DNA of 5,947 bases from Acidaminobacter sp. (lineage in GTDB: Bacteria; Bacillota_A; Clostridia; Peptostreptococcales; Acidaminobacteraceae). This document shows, piece by piece, positions 1 to 5,907 of this stretch. The notes beneath the pieces are model-generated. The model was not told where the DNA came from, ran no database searches, and saw only the letters and a program-made list of their open reading frames with translations. Each line of letters opens with the position of its first letter. Position 1 is the first letter of the stretch. The stretch lies in NCBI GenBank assembly GCA_009881125.1, contig WXFH01000360.1:1-5947 (forward strand), written 5' to 3'. The position numbers and the translations under genes were made by a program.

Positions 1-8
1 AAAAGATG

Positions 9-39
9 TCGACAGGTGATTTTTCTTGTCGATTTTTTT
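9..39 (+). terminator. Intrinsic terminator of an upstream gene
   Basis: TCGACAGG (9-16) pairs with CTTGTCGA (25-32), an 8-bp stem including one G-U pair, closing an 8-base loop. Seven T residues follow directly (33-39). This is the standard Rho-independent layout for transcription entering from the left on the + strand. It separates whatever lies upstream from the catabolic cluster, so the cluster needs its own promoter between here and 200. The A run at 1-4 gives only a short T tract on the other strand, so efficient termination of leftward transcription is less likely. Confidence 0.8.
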
Positions 40-187
40 ATGCGACTATTTGTTACAAAAAAATTCATAAGCTTTGTAGCTTTCTACAATCAACCAATGA
101 GGTCGTTCATTTTTATACACTTTTGGTATTGCAAATATGACAAAATCTAAGTGTAAAACTCAATGAAGTTGTATGAATTTATTAAAT
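40..187 (+). promoter_or_regulatory. Leader/promoter region of the catabolic cluster
   Basis: This non-coding stretch must hold the cluster promoter, because a terminator lies just upstream. No complete sigma-A promoter stands out. TACAAT at 85-90 is a good -10, but the -35 position near 62-67 (AATTCA) is poor, as would suit an activator-dependent promoter. A weaker alternative is TTGGTA (123-128) with TCTAAG (146-151), spacer 17. Structures seen: the inverted repeat TTGTAG (74-79)/CTACAA (84-89), which overlaps the TACAAT; TACACTT (116-122)/AAGTGTA (149-155); and AATGA (96-100)/TCATT (107-111). ATCAACCAATGAGG at 89-102 closely resembles 4237-4249 at the regulator promoter. The exact start site is unresolved. 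Confidence 0.45.
74..89. promoter_or_regulatory. Inverted repeat, candidate operator
   Basis: TTGTAG (74-79) and CTACAA (84-89) form a perfect 6-bp inverted repeat with a 4-base spacer. The right arm overlaps the best -10-like hexamer of the leader (TACAAT, 85-90). It has the size of a dimeric regulator site. It could also be a small hairpin, but no T tract follows, so it is not a terminator. That it is an operator is inferred from position and symmetry only. Confidence 0.35.
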
Positions 188-194
188 GGGGAGG
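188..194 (+). promoter_or_regulatory. Ribosome binding site that fixes a TTG start
   Basis: GGGGAGG at 188-194 is a strong Shine-Dalgarno sequence, six bases before TTG at 201. The ATG at 186-188 overlaps this element and has no ribosome binding site of its own (it is preceded by AT-rich sequence), so it is not a credible start. ATGAATTT (173-180) can pair with GGATTCAT (193-200) in the mRNA through six Watson-Crick and two G-U pairs, which would put much of this site in a hairpin loop. Confidence 0.8.
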
Positions 195-200
195 ATTCAT

Positions 201-1427
201 TTGAAAATTAATGATAGCAGGCTTGCCCGGAATTTTGAATTTGTAAACAGCCAATCTGCGACGGAATTGGGGTGTACAAGGCTATCCTACAGTTCGGAGG
301 ATCTGAAGGTCAGAGAGTACATAACTAATGAACTTAAAGCACTGGGCGCTCAGATCAGCGTTGATTCTGTCGGAAATATCAGAGCAAAATATAATCCGGC
401 AAACTTAAGCACAAAGAGCCTGCTCATTGGCTCTCACATTGACACCGTTCCAAATGGCGGCAAGTATGATGGATTGACGGGAACGTTGTGCAGTTTGGAG
501 GTCATCCGGGTGCTCCATGAGAATAAAGCAGCCGTTAAACATCCGATTGAACTCGTCATATTTGCAGAAGAAGAGGGGTCCAATTTCGGGGTTACCATGA
601 TCGGCAGTAAATATATGGTAAAGAAGCTGACATTGGAAGATTTGAAGAAACTGTACAACGATCAGAAACAAACAGCTTATGACTATATTCGGGAACGAGG
701 ATTTGAGTTTCACCCCGATGAGGACCAATATGTAGATGGCAGCAATGAACTTGGAATGATTGAACTTCATGTCGAGCAGGGAGGGATTCTGGATCATCAG
801 GGTTTGAGCTTGGGAATTGTTCAGGCTATTACAGGGATGAACACCATTCAAATGACCGTCAAGGGGGTATCTAATCACGCAGGCACGACACCAATGCGCT
901 ATCGCAAGGATTCACTCCTGGCTGCGAGCGAAATGATCTACAAAATATCGAAGTTCACGACGAGCTACGAAACAGCTGTTATCACCGTAGGGAAAATCAG
1001 TGTATCGCCCAATGCTTCCAATGTCATAGCTGCTGAAACGATATTCAATGTGGACATTCGAGATGTTGTACAGGAAAATATCGATGCCATCAGTCAGCAG
1101 GTTGAAGCATTATGTTATGAAATTGCTTCGGAGAATGACGTAGAAATTGATATTAAATTAATTGGCTCATCCAAGGTCGTCCATATGGATGAATCACTGG
1201 TCAAACTCATTGAGGAGCAGGCGAAGGCAAACCAGCTTTCGAATATGAGAATGAACAGCGGCGCAGTGCATGACAACGCTATGCTGAACGGCATCATTCC
1301 GACCGCTATGATTTTTGTTCCAAGCATTGGAGGCGTCAGCCACAGTCCATATGAGGACACAAAGTTCGCGGATATTGTCGCGGGTGCTGAACTTCTGTTG
1401 TTCACTGCAGCAAGAATAGTAATTTAG
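201..1427 (+). CDS. M20-family carbamoylase/allantoate-amidohydrolase-type hydrolase
   Basis: Predicted cytoplasmic binuclear-metal amidohydrolase of the hydantoinase/carbamoylase branch of M20, which splits N-carbamoyl-L-amino acids or allantoate to release ammonia and CO2. From the TTG start it has 408 residues, the usual family length. Visible motifs: GSHIDTVPNGGKYDG (His79, Asp90 as metal ligands), AEEEGSNFG (Glu124 as likely catalytic base, Glu125 as ligand), ELHVEQG (His190), the lid-domain motif NHAGTTPM (His226), NASNVI and DIRD (Asn/Arg typical of substrate carboxylate contacts), SGAVHD, and VSHSPYE (His381). All key residues are present, so the enzyme should be active. It is the first gene of the cluster; an 80-base gap follows with no terminator. 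Carbamoylase (AmaB-like) and allantoate amidohydrolase (AllC/PucF-like) are not separable by eye. No signal peptide is seen. A PucR-type regulator nearby fits a ureido substrate but does not prove one. Confidence 0.9.
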   Translation: MKINDSRLARNFEFVNSQSATELGCTRLSYSSEDLKVREYITNELKALGAQISVDSVGNIRAKYNPANLSTKSLLIGSHIDTVPNGGKYDGLTGTLCSLEVIRVLHENKAAVKHPIELVIFAEEEGSNFGVTMIGSKYMVKKLTLEDLKKLYNDQKQTAYDYIRERGFEFHPDEDQYVDGSNELGMIELHVEQGGILDHQGLSLGIVQAITGMNTIQMTVKGVSNHAGTTPMRYRKDSLLAASEMIYKISKFTTSYETAVITVGKISVSPNASNVIAAETIFNVDIRDVVQENIDAISQQVEALCYEIASENDVEIDIKLIGSSKVVHMDESLVKLIEEQAKANQLSNMRMNSGAVHDNAMLNGIIPTAMIFVPSIGGVSHSPYEDTKFADIVAGAELLLFTAARIVI

Positions 1428-1507
1428 AGATATCAGCGGCAGGCATTTACTTAAGCGCTTAGAAATTATTTTATTAATCATTCATAAATTTTACGAGGAG
1501 GTCAATT
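1428..1507 (+). other. Intercistronic gap with palindrome and strong RBS
   Basis: Eighty bases separate the first hydrolase from the membrane-protein genes. TAAGCGCTTA at 1452-1461 is a perfect 10-bp palindrome whose AAGCGCTT core resembles the centre of a CcpA cre site, but the flanking TG and CA of the cre consensus are absent. There is no stem followed by T residues, so transcription probably reads through. No convincing -35/-10 pair is visible. GAGGAGGT at 1495-1502 is a near-consensus ribosome binding site five bases before the next ATG. Confidence 0.4.
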
Positions 1508-2227
1508 ATGAAAGACTATTTGGAAATAGCCAATTCTCCGCTGATCTGGGGAGCCGCCATTCCGATCACATTGCTGGTTGTCATCCAAGCCATTATTTTT
1601 CTAAAAAGAGCTTATGCTTCTGCGCACCTGGTAGATTTGTCCACAGAGGATGCGCACAGGGCGTTTAAAATAGGTGCCGTCTCAGCAATTGGTCCTGCTA
1701 TGGGCGTATTCGTGGTCATGCTCGGTTTGATGGCCGTCATTGGCGGGCCTCTCGCCTGGATGAGGCTGTCCATCATCGGCGCGGCCCCAACTGAGCTTGC
1801 GGCCGCAAGTATGGCAGCTAAAGCTATGGGTAAAGAGCTGACAAGTCCGGAATATGGTCTGCTGGATTTTGCCAATGCAACCTGGGTTATGGGACTTAAC
1901 GGAGCGGCCTGGTTGTTGTCTACTGCGTTATTCACCCACAAAATTGAAGGGGTCACACATAAAATTTCCGGCGGAGACCCTAAGAAAGTTAAAATTCTTA
2001 TGATCGCGGCTATGTGCGGCGCATTTGGATACTTATTTGGCAATGTATTGAAGAACATACTGGATGCCAAAACCCAGCCTATTGCAGTCGCTGGCATCAG
2101 CTCGGCCATCGCTATCTACTTCCTGGAAAAGCTTTCGAAAAGAATCCCAAAACTAGGTGAATATAACCTTGGCATAGCAATGTTGATTGGTATGTTCTGC
2201 GCGGTCGCCTTTAAAAGATTAATATAA
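1508..2227 (+). CDS. DUF5058-type integral membrane protein, putative transporter subunit
   Basis: A 239-residue polytopic membrane protein that I recognise as matching the DUF5058 family (start MKDYLEIANSPLIWGAA, then a GP-containing helix, the GGPLAWMRLSIIG segment and FANATWVM). Likely membrane segments lie near residues 12-33, 54-78, 121-143, 160-182, 188-207 and 218-236. The conserved polar/glycine-rich stretch 79-108 between segments 2 and 3 is re-entrant-loop-like. There is no signal peptide and no recognisable enzyme domain. The family is uncharacterised as far as I know. The start has a near-perfect RBS (1495-1502). The next membrane-protein gene begins 14 bases after the stop, so the two are almost certainly co-expressed. 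Flanking M20 hydrolases suggest it helps import their substrate; that role is inference. Family assignment is from memory of sequence pattern, not a search. Confidence 0.8.
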   Translation: MKDYLEIANSPLIWGAAIPITLLVVIQAIIFLKRAYASAHLVDLSTEDAHRAFKIGAVSAIGPAMGVFVVMLGLMAVIGGPLAWMRLSIIGAAPTELAAASMAAKAMGKELTSPEYGLLDFANATWVMGLNGAAWLLSTALFTHKIEGVTHKISGGDPKKVKILMIAAMCGAFGYLFGNVLKNILDAKTQPIAVAGISSAIAIYFLEKLSKRIPKLGEYNLGIAMLIGMFCAVAFKRLI

Positions 2228-2241
2228 CGGGAGGGAAAATC

Positions 2242-2925
2242 ATGGAAAAAGCCATTGAAAATAAAGAACTATCTTATGAGCAAAGTTTTACCAGACCCAT
2301 CATCAAATATGGCAGAATCACAAATTTATTAGCGGTCTTATTCAGCTTTGTACCCTCACTCGTATTACTCTTCTATTTTGATGTCTTCCCAGGTGTAGAA
2401 AACATTCTCTCAGGGTGGGTGTTGATTGCTTCCATCTATGGTATTTACGCCATTGTTGAGCCCGTCTCCTACTTCCCAATCCTGGGCTTGCCTGGCACCT
2501 ATATGTCATTCCTGGCGGGCAACATAGGCAACATGCGTGTACCTTGTTCCGCCATTGCACAGGAAGCGCTTGGCGTAGCCCCTGGAACCAAGAAAGCGGA
2601 ATTGGTATCGACCATCGGCATAGCGGGCTCTATCATCACTAATATGATTGTGGTCACAATTGCGGCCGTTGGCGGTGCGGCGCTGATGAATGCTTTCCCG
2701 CCGATTGTCGTCGAAGCCTTCACCTATGTATCCCCAGCCATCTTTGGCGCCATCTTCTCCCTGTATGCCTCAAAGAGACTTTCCTACGGTGCCTTCGCAC
2801 TGGTGCTGGTGGGCATCATGCTGCTGGTGATCAAGGTGCTGCCGGTTTACATCATGATCCCGGTTGCAACTTTTGGTACAGTAGCCTTTGGATTTATGAC
2901 TCATGGTAAAGAAAAGTCGAAATAA
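2242..2925 (+). CDS. Polytopic membrane protein, putative partner of the DUF5058 protein
   Basis: A 227-residue membrane protein with a charged N-terminal tail of about 25 residues, then likely membrane segments near 27-46, 56-74, 121-146, 155-175, 180-198 and 200-219. The most distinctive part is residues 73-111, between segments 2 and 3: EPVSYFPILGLPGTYMSF, then GNIGNMRVPCSAIAQEA. It is rich in Gly, Pro and small polar residues, as in a substrate-lining or re-entrant region. Residues 84-111 align without gaps to 81-108 of the preceding membrane protein. Homologues are sometimes labelled as small-conductance mechanosensitive channels, but I see no MscS fold (no MscS beta domain; the protein is almost all membrane). 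The RBS GGGAGGG (2229-2235) is six bases upstream of the ATG. It probably forms a heteromeric transporter with its neighbour; the substrate is unknown. Confidence 0.8.
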   Translation: MEKAIENKELSYEQSFTRPIIKYGRITNLLAVLFSFVPSLVLLFYFDVFPGVENILSGWVLIASIYGIYAIVEPVSYFPILGLPGTYMSFLAGNIGNMRVPCSAIAQEALGVAPGTKKAELVSTIGIAGSIITNMIVVTIAAVGGAALMNAFPPIVVEAFTYVSPAIFGAIFSLYASKRLSYGAFALVLVGIMLLVIKVLPVYIMIPVATFGTVAFGFMTHGKEKSK

Positions 2926-2936
2926 CACACAAAATT

Positions 2937-2943
2937 TTGGAGG
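2937..2943 (+). promoter_or_regulatory. Ribosome binding site that fixes the amidohydrolase start
   Basis: TTGGAGG at 2937-2943 is the Shine-Dalgarno for the ATG at 2949, five bases downstream. The in-frame TTG at 2937 is part of this element, has no RBS of its own, and should not be taken as the start. Confidence 0.8.
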
Positions 2944-2948
2944 TTGAG

Positions 2949-4124
2949 ATGAACGAAATGATTCAAAGCGTCATGGCGGATGTCGTTAAGTGGAGAAGAG
3001 AATTGCATCAAATTCCTGAAATTGGTGTGGATCTTCCCCAGACCAGTGACTATGTTTGCAAAAAGCTGGACGAGATGGGTGTCTCCTATAAAAAAGGTGT
3101 TGGCCTGGAACATGCCATCGTTGCGACCATGGAGGGGACAAAACAGGGAGAGGGCAAAACACTGGCACTAAGAGCGGATATGGACGCGCTGCCTATCGCG
3201 GAAGAAAGCGGCTTGCCGTTTGCCTCGAAAAATGGAAATATGCATGCTTGCGGCCATGATGGGCATACGGCTATTTTGCTTGGTGCCATTAAGGTGCTCA
3301 GTCAGATGAAGAATCAGTTCTCAGGGAAATTGGTCTTCTTGTTCCAGCCTGGTGAAGAGATTTCTGCCGGGGCAGAACCGATGATTCAAGCAGGATGCCT
3401 CGATGGTGTTGATGGCATTGTCGGCATTCATGTAGGCGATATTTCAAGTGATTGTGAACCCGGCAAGGCATATTTCAAATTGGGACCAATGATGGCTTGT
3501 TTGGACAAATGGCACATGACAATTTCAGGCAAGGGATCACACGGCGCTTATCCGCACAACAGTTTTGATCCGGTGGTCATGCAGGCTCACATCATCACAG
3601 CGGTCCAGGAGATCATCAGCCGTGAACTGAATCCAGTGGATCCTGGCGTGGTTACGGTAGGGATTGTCCAGGGCGGCACTGCCTACAATATCATTCCGGG
3701 TTCGGTTTATCTGGAAGGGACAGCCAGAGCAGTCAATAAGACTACAAGGGAATTTATTTCAAAGAGAATTGGTGAGATCGCAGAGAGTGTCGCAAAGACC
3801 TTCAGGGGATCGGTTGACTTCACTTATATTTACGGCGCGCCGCCGGTCGTCAATGATGATGCATTCACTCTTAACATCATGGAGAGTTCGAAAAAAGTGC
3901 TTGGTGAAGAAAATGTGAAGTTTATCTATAACCCGGTAATGGGCGGAGAAGATTATGCCTATTACCTGGAAAAAGTGCCTGGGACCTTCATATTCCTGTC
4001 CAATCCACTCAAAATTGATGGCTTTAACTACCCGCACCATAACAGCAAATTTGCGCTGGACGAGCAATACTTTGAAAGAGGTGTCGCGATCTTTGTGCAG
4101 TCAGCAATGGATTTCTTGAAATAA
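2949..4124 (+). CDS. M20D-type amidohydrolase (N-acyl-amino-acid/IAA-amino-acid hydrolase family)
   Basis: A 391-residue cytoplasmic metallo-amidohydrolase of the M20D group, whose members cleave amide bonds in N-acyl amino acids, hippurate, indole-acetyl amino acids, N-acetyl-diaminopimelate or p-aminobenzoyl-glutamate. Motifs in order: RRELHQIPEIG near 16-26, RADMDALPI (Asp77, Asp79), HACGHDGH (Cys101 and His103 as metal ligands), QPGEE (Glu136 as likely catalytic base, Glu137 as ligand), GIHVGD (His161), GSHGAYPH in the lid/dimerisation domain (His198), GGEDYAYYL (Glu334, Asp335) and the C-terminal HHNSKF (His364). The metal-site Cys separates it from the first gene's enzyme, which uses the HxD type. 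Length is normal and no key residue is missing. It starts 23 bases after the second membrane protein and is last before a strong terminator. The substrate is not readable from sequence; the adjacent transporter genes suggest an imported N-acyl compound. Confidence 0.9.
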   Translation: MNEMIQSVMADVVKWRRELHQIPEIGVDLPQTSDYVCKKLDEMGVSYKKGVGLEHAIVATMEGTKQGEGKTLALRADMDALPIAEESGLPFASKNGNMHACGHDGHTAILLGAIKVLSQMKNQFSGKLVFLFQPGEEISAGAEPMIQAGCLDGVDGIVGIHVGDISSDCEPGKAYFKLGPMMACLDKWHMTISGKGSHGAYPHNSFDPVVMQAHIITAVQEIISRELNPVDPGVVTVGIVQGGTAYNIIPGSVYLEGTARAVNKTTREFISKRIGEIAESVAKTFRGSVDFTYIYGAPPVVNDDAFTLNIMESSKKVLGEENVKFIYNPVMGGEDYAYYLEKVPGTFIFLSNPLKIDGFNYPHHNSKFALDEQYFERGVAIFVQSAMDFLK

Positions 4125-4137
4125 CCTGATTTATAAT

Positions 4138-4177
4138 AAAAATCCCGGTTGGACGAAGGCTCAATCGGGATTTTTTT
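4138..4177 (+). terminator. Strong intrinsic terminator closing the cluster
   Basis: AATCCCGGTTG (4141-4151) pairs along its full length with CAATCGGGATT (4162-4172), 11 bp with a single G-U pair, across a 10-base loop. Seven T residues run from 4171 to 4177; the A residues at 4138-4140 can lengthen the stem. It starts 13 bases after the amidohydrolase stop codon and isolates the cluster from the regulator gene, so the regulator has its own promoter. Confidence 0.92.
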
Positions 4178-4190
4178 ATGCTCACTAAAT

Positions 4191-4245
4191 AATGTTGATG
4201 GAATTAAAATTAAATTTAATCTATAATAATTGCATTATCAACATT
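4191..4245. promoter_or_regulatory. 9-bp inverted repeat flanking the regulator promoter (candidate operator)
   Basis: AATGTTGAT (4191-4199) and ATCAACATT (4237-4245) are perfect inverted copies with 37 bases between them. They bracket the regulator's -10 element: the left arm sits just upstream of or over the -35 position and the right arm covers roughly +3 to +11. Because the left arm lies upstream of the predicted transcript, this is better read as a pair of DNA binding sites than as an RNA hairpin. A second perfect palindrome, ATTAAATTTAAT (4209-4220), lies between the arms. Autoregulation by the PucR-type protein is a reasonable inference but is not shown. Confidence 0.5.
4199..4227 (+). 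promoter_or_regulatory. Promoter of the PucR-type regulator gene
   Basis: TATAAT at 4222-4227 is a perfect sigma-A -10. Seventeen bases upstream, TGGAAT (4199-4204) is a poor -35 (three of six). An alternative, TTGATG at 4195-4200, matches the -35 consensus better but is 21 bases away, too far. Transcription would start near 4233-4235, giving a leader of about 25 bases to the GTG start. The weak -35 suggests modest or regulated expression. Confidence 0.55.
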
Positions 4246-4259
4246 GAGGGTGTGATTCG

Positions 4260-5885
4260 GTGGGCGTTAGCATAAGAGAGATTCTTAAGGATAAGTATTT
4301 CAAGAAATATAGTGTTCTTGCCGGCGAAGGTGGCCTAGACCGGGAAGTTCAAGCAGTAACCCTTTATGACGCGCCTGATGGGTATTTATGGTTTAAGGGA
4401 AAGGAATTTGTCCTTTCCACAGGATATTTATTACAAGATCAAGAGTATTTTATTGAGGTTTTGAAATTTTTACACAGTCATAATTCTGCTGGTATGGGTA
4501 TAAAAGTAGACCGATATCTGAAAAAGATTCCTGATGAGGTCATCCGGCTGTGTGATGAAATCAATATGCCGCTAATTGGCATACCTTATAATGAGGCATG
4601 GATTGATGTTATCAATGCAGTGAATTCTATTGCGGTGAATAGATTTATTACAAAAATTATAGATCAGCCAGAGGCTCAAGGGCATGTGAGTCCCAAATAT
4701 CTTCATAAAAAGATTGTTAATTTACTGGGCAAGCTCAGTAATGAAATAAACAAGCCAATTACACTTGTTGAGGCAATAGACAAAAAAATCATAACTTACC
4801 CTCAATCCTTCAAAATTGATCATGGCATCAACTGTGCGGACGAAGCTGATGATTACGATTTTAACTACAAGAGGGAAATAGTCTGTGACAAATTAAATAT
4901 TATCAGGTTTCAAGCAGCGGATGAAGACATTGTTCCTTGGCTGGTTCTTCCAATAAGAACAGGAGATTTACAGGTTGCGAAAATTATAATATGGGAAGAA
5001 AATGAGAAAATTGATTATTATGATCTTCTGGCAATCCGGATCGCGGCTACCCTCTTAATAGAAGTGTATGAGCAGATTTATATGTTTCACAATTTTGAGG
5101 GCAGGTACTATGATGATTTTATCAAAGCATTAATTTCCGGTGAACTGGACAGCTATTCAAAAATACAGGAATTTTTAAAAGGATTACGAAATGTAAGAAT
5201 TTCGCTGGATAGCGACTATATAGTTTCGGTTATTAAAGCAAAAAATGATAATTTTAATCTTCATAGCTTCAGAGACAGAATTTATAACAGTGTACTATCC
5301 AATTTGGAAACCAATCGGAATATTTTTGGGATTATCTCTAACGATCAAATGGTTGTCATAACGGATCTCAAAGGTGAAGTAAATAATCATAAACCCACAA
5401 GAAATAGCTTAAATAAGGTTTTATCTCAACTCAATGACTGCATAAGAGAATCGGAATTTACAATGGGCATTGGTTCTGAAGTCAATGACGCTGTCTCAAT
5501 TCGTAGAAGTTATATTGAAGCAGTAAAGGCACTGGAAGTTGGGCCGTTTCTTTTCGAAAATAAGCCAGTAGTCTCATTTGAAGATCTGGGTCCCTTTGGT
5601 CTGATAAGACTGGAGAATATTCAGGAGCGGGACTTTGGCAGCAATTTCGACAAGATTAAGCCTATATTGAAAGAAGCGAATGGGGAAGAGCTTCTGGTGA
5701 CGTTGAAGGTATTTCTTGAATGTGAGTCAAATTATAATGCCGCTTCAAAGAAACTGTTCACTCATACGAATACCATCAGGTATAGAATTGCCAAGATTCA
5801 GGAGCTGTGCGACATAGATCTTGATGATCCTGTGGAACGCTTAAAAACAGAGATCACACTCAGATTTTTGGATTTACTCAGGTAA
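4260..5885 (+). CDS. PucR/CdaR-family transcriptional regulator
   Basis: A 541-residue DNA-binding regulator. Domains in order: the PucR N-terminal domain (about 3-125; begins VSIREIL, includes FVLSTGYLL and MPLIGIPY), a connecting region and GAF-like probable sensor domain (about 145-270, with VLPIRTGDLQVAKIIIW), a CdaR GGDEF-like domain (about 285-430, ending in the hallmark TMGIGSEV..AVSIRRSYIEA..AL), and the C-terminal PucR helix-turn-helix (about 478-538, with NYNAASKKLFTHTNTIRYRI; recognition helix near 502-516). The GGDEF-like domain has no GGDEF signature, so no cyclase activity is expected. GTG is the start, preceded by GAGGG (4246-4250) with nine bases between. It is encoded just after the cluster, in the same direction but behind a terminator, and has its own promoter. 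Family members regulate purine/allantoin, sugar-acid and amino-acid use, so it likely controls the genes before it. Its sequence looks more AT-rich than the membrane and M20D genes. Confidence 0.92.
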   Translation: MGVSIREILKDKYFKKYSVLAGEGGLDREVQAVTLYDAPDGYLWFKGKEFVLSTGYLLQDQEYFIEVLKFLHSHNSAGMGIKVDRYLKKIPDEVIRLCDEINMPLIGIPYNEAWIDVINAVNSIAVNRFITKIIDQPEAQGHVSPKYLHKKIVNLLGKLSNEINKPITLVEAIDKKIITYPQSFKIDHGINCADEADDYDFNYKREIVCDKLNIIRFQAADEDIVPWLVLPIRTGDLQVAKIIIWEENEKIDYYDLLAIRIAATLLIEVYEQIYMFHNFEGRYYDDFIKALISGELDSYSKIQEFLKGLRNVRISLDSDYIVSVIKAKNDNFNLHSFRDRIYNSVLSNLETNRNIFGIISNDQMVVITDLKGEVNNHKPTRNSLNKVLSQLNDCIRESEFTMGIGSEVNDAVSIRRSYIEAVKALEVGPFLFENKPVVSFEDLGPFGLIRLENIQERDFGSNFDKIKPILKEANGEELLVTLKVFLECESNYNAASKKLFTHTNTIRYRIAKIQELCDIDLDDPVERLKTEITLRFLDLLR

Positions 5886-5907
5886 AGTTATAATTCGCCG
5901 CCAAGTA

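Noticed and set aside
121..138. TTGGTATTGCA resembling a sigma-54 promoter
   Set aside because: The GG and GC dinucleotides are only four bases apart, whereas sigma-54 -24/-12 elements need about ten between them, and the regulator is not a sigma-54 activator.
116..155. A riboswitch in the cluster leader
   Set aside because: TACACTT/AAGTGTA is only a 7-bp pair with a 26-base AT-rich interior. I see no conserved riboswitch core and no terminator/antiterminator alternative.
405..2109. Long minus-strand open frames opposite the first hydrolase and the first membrane protein (up to about 165 codons)
   Set aside because: They lie antisense to genes with clear family motifs, have no ribosome binding sites, and their translations show no domain pattern.
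2242..2925. Calling the second membrane protein a small-conductance mechanosensitive channel
   Set aside because: It lacks the glycine/alanine-rich pore helix followed by the soluble beta domain of MscS; almost all of it is membrane segments.
4138..4177. Bidirectional terminator
   Set aside because: Both flanking genes run on the + strand and the T tract on the minus side is short and interrupted, so there is no reason to assign a leftward role.
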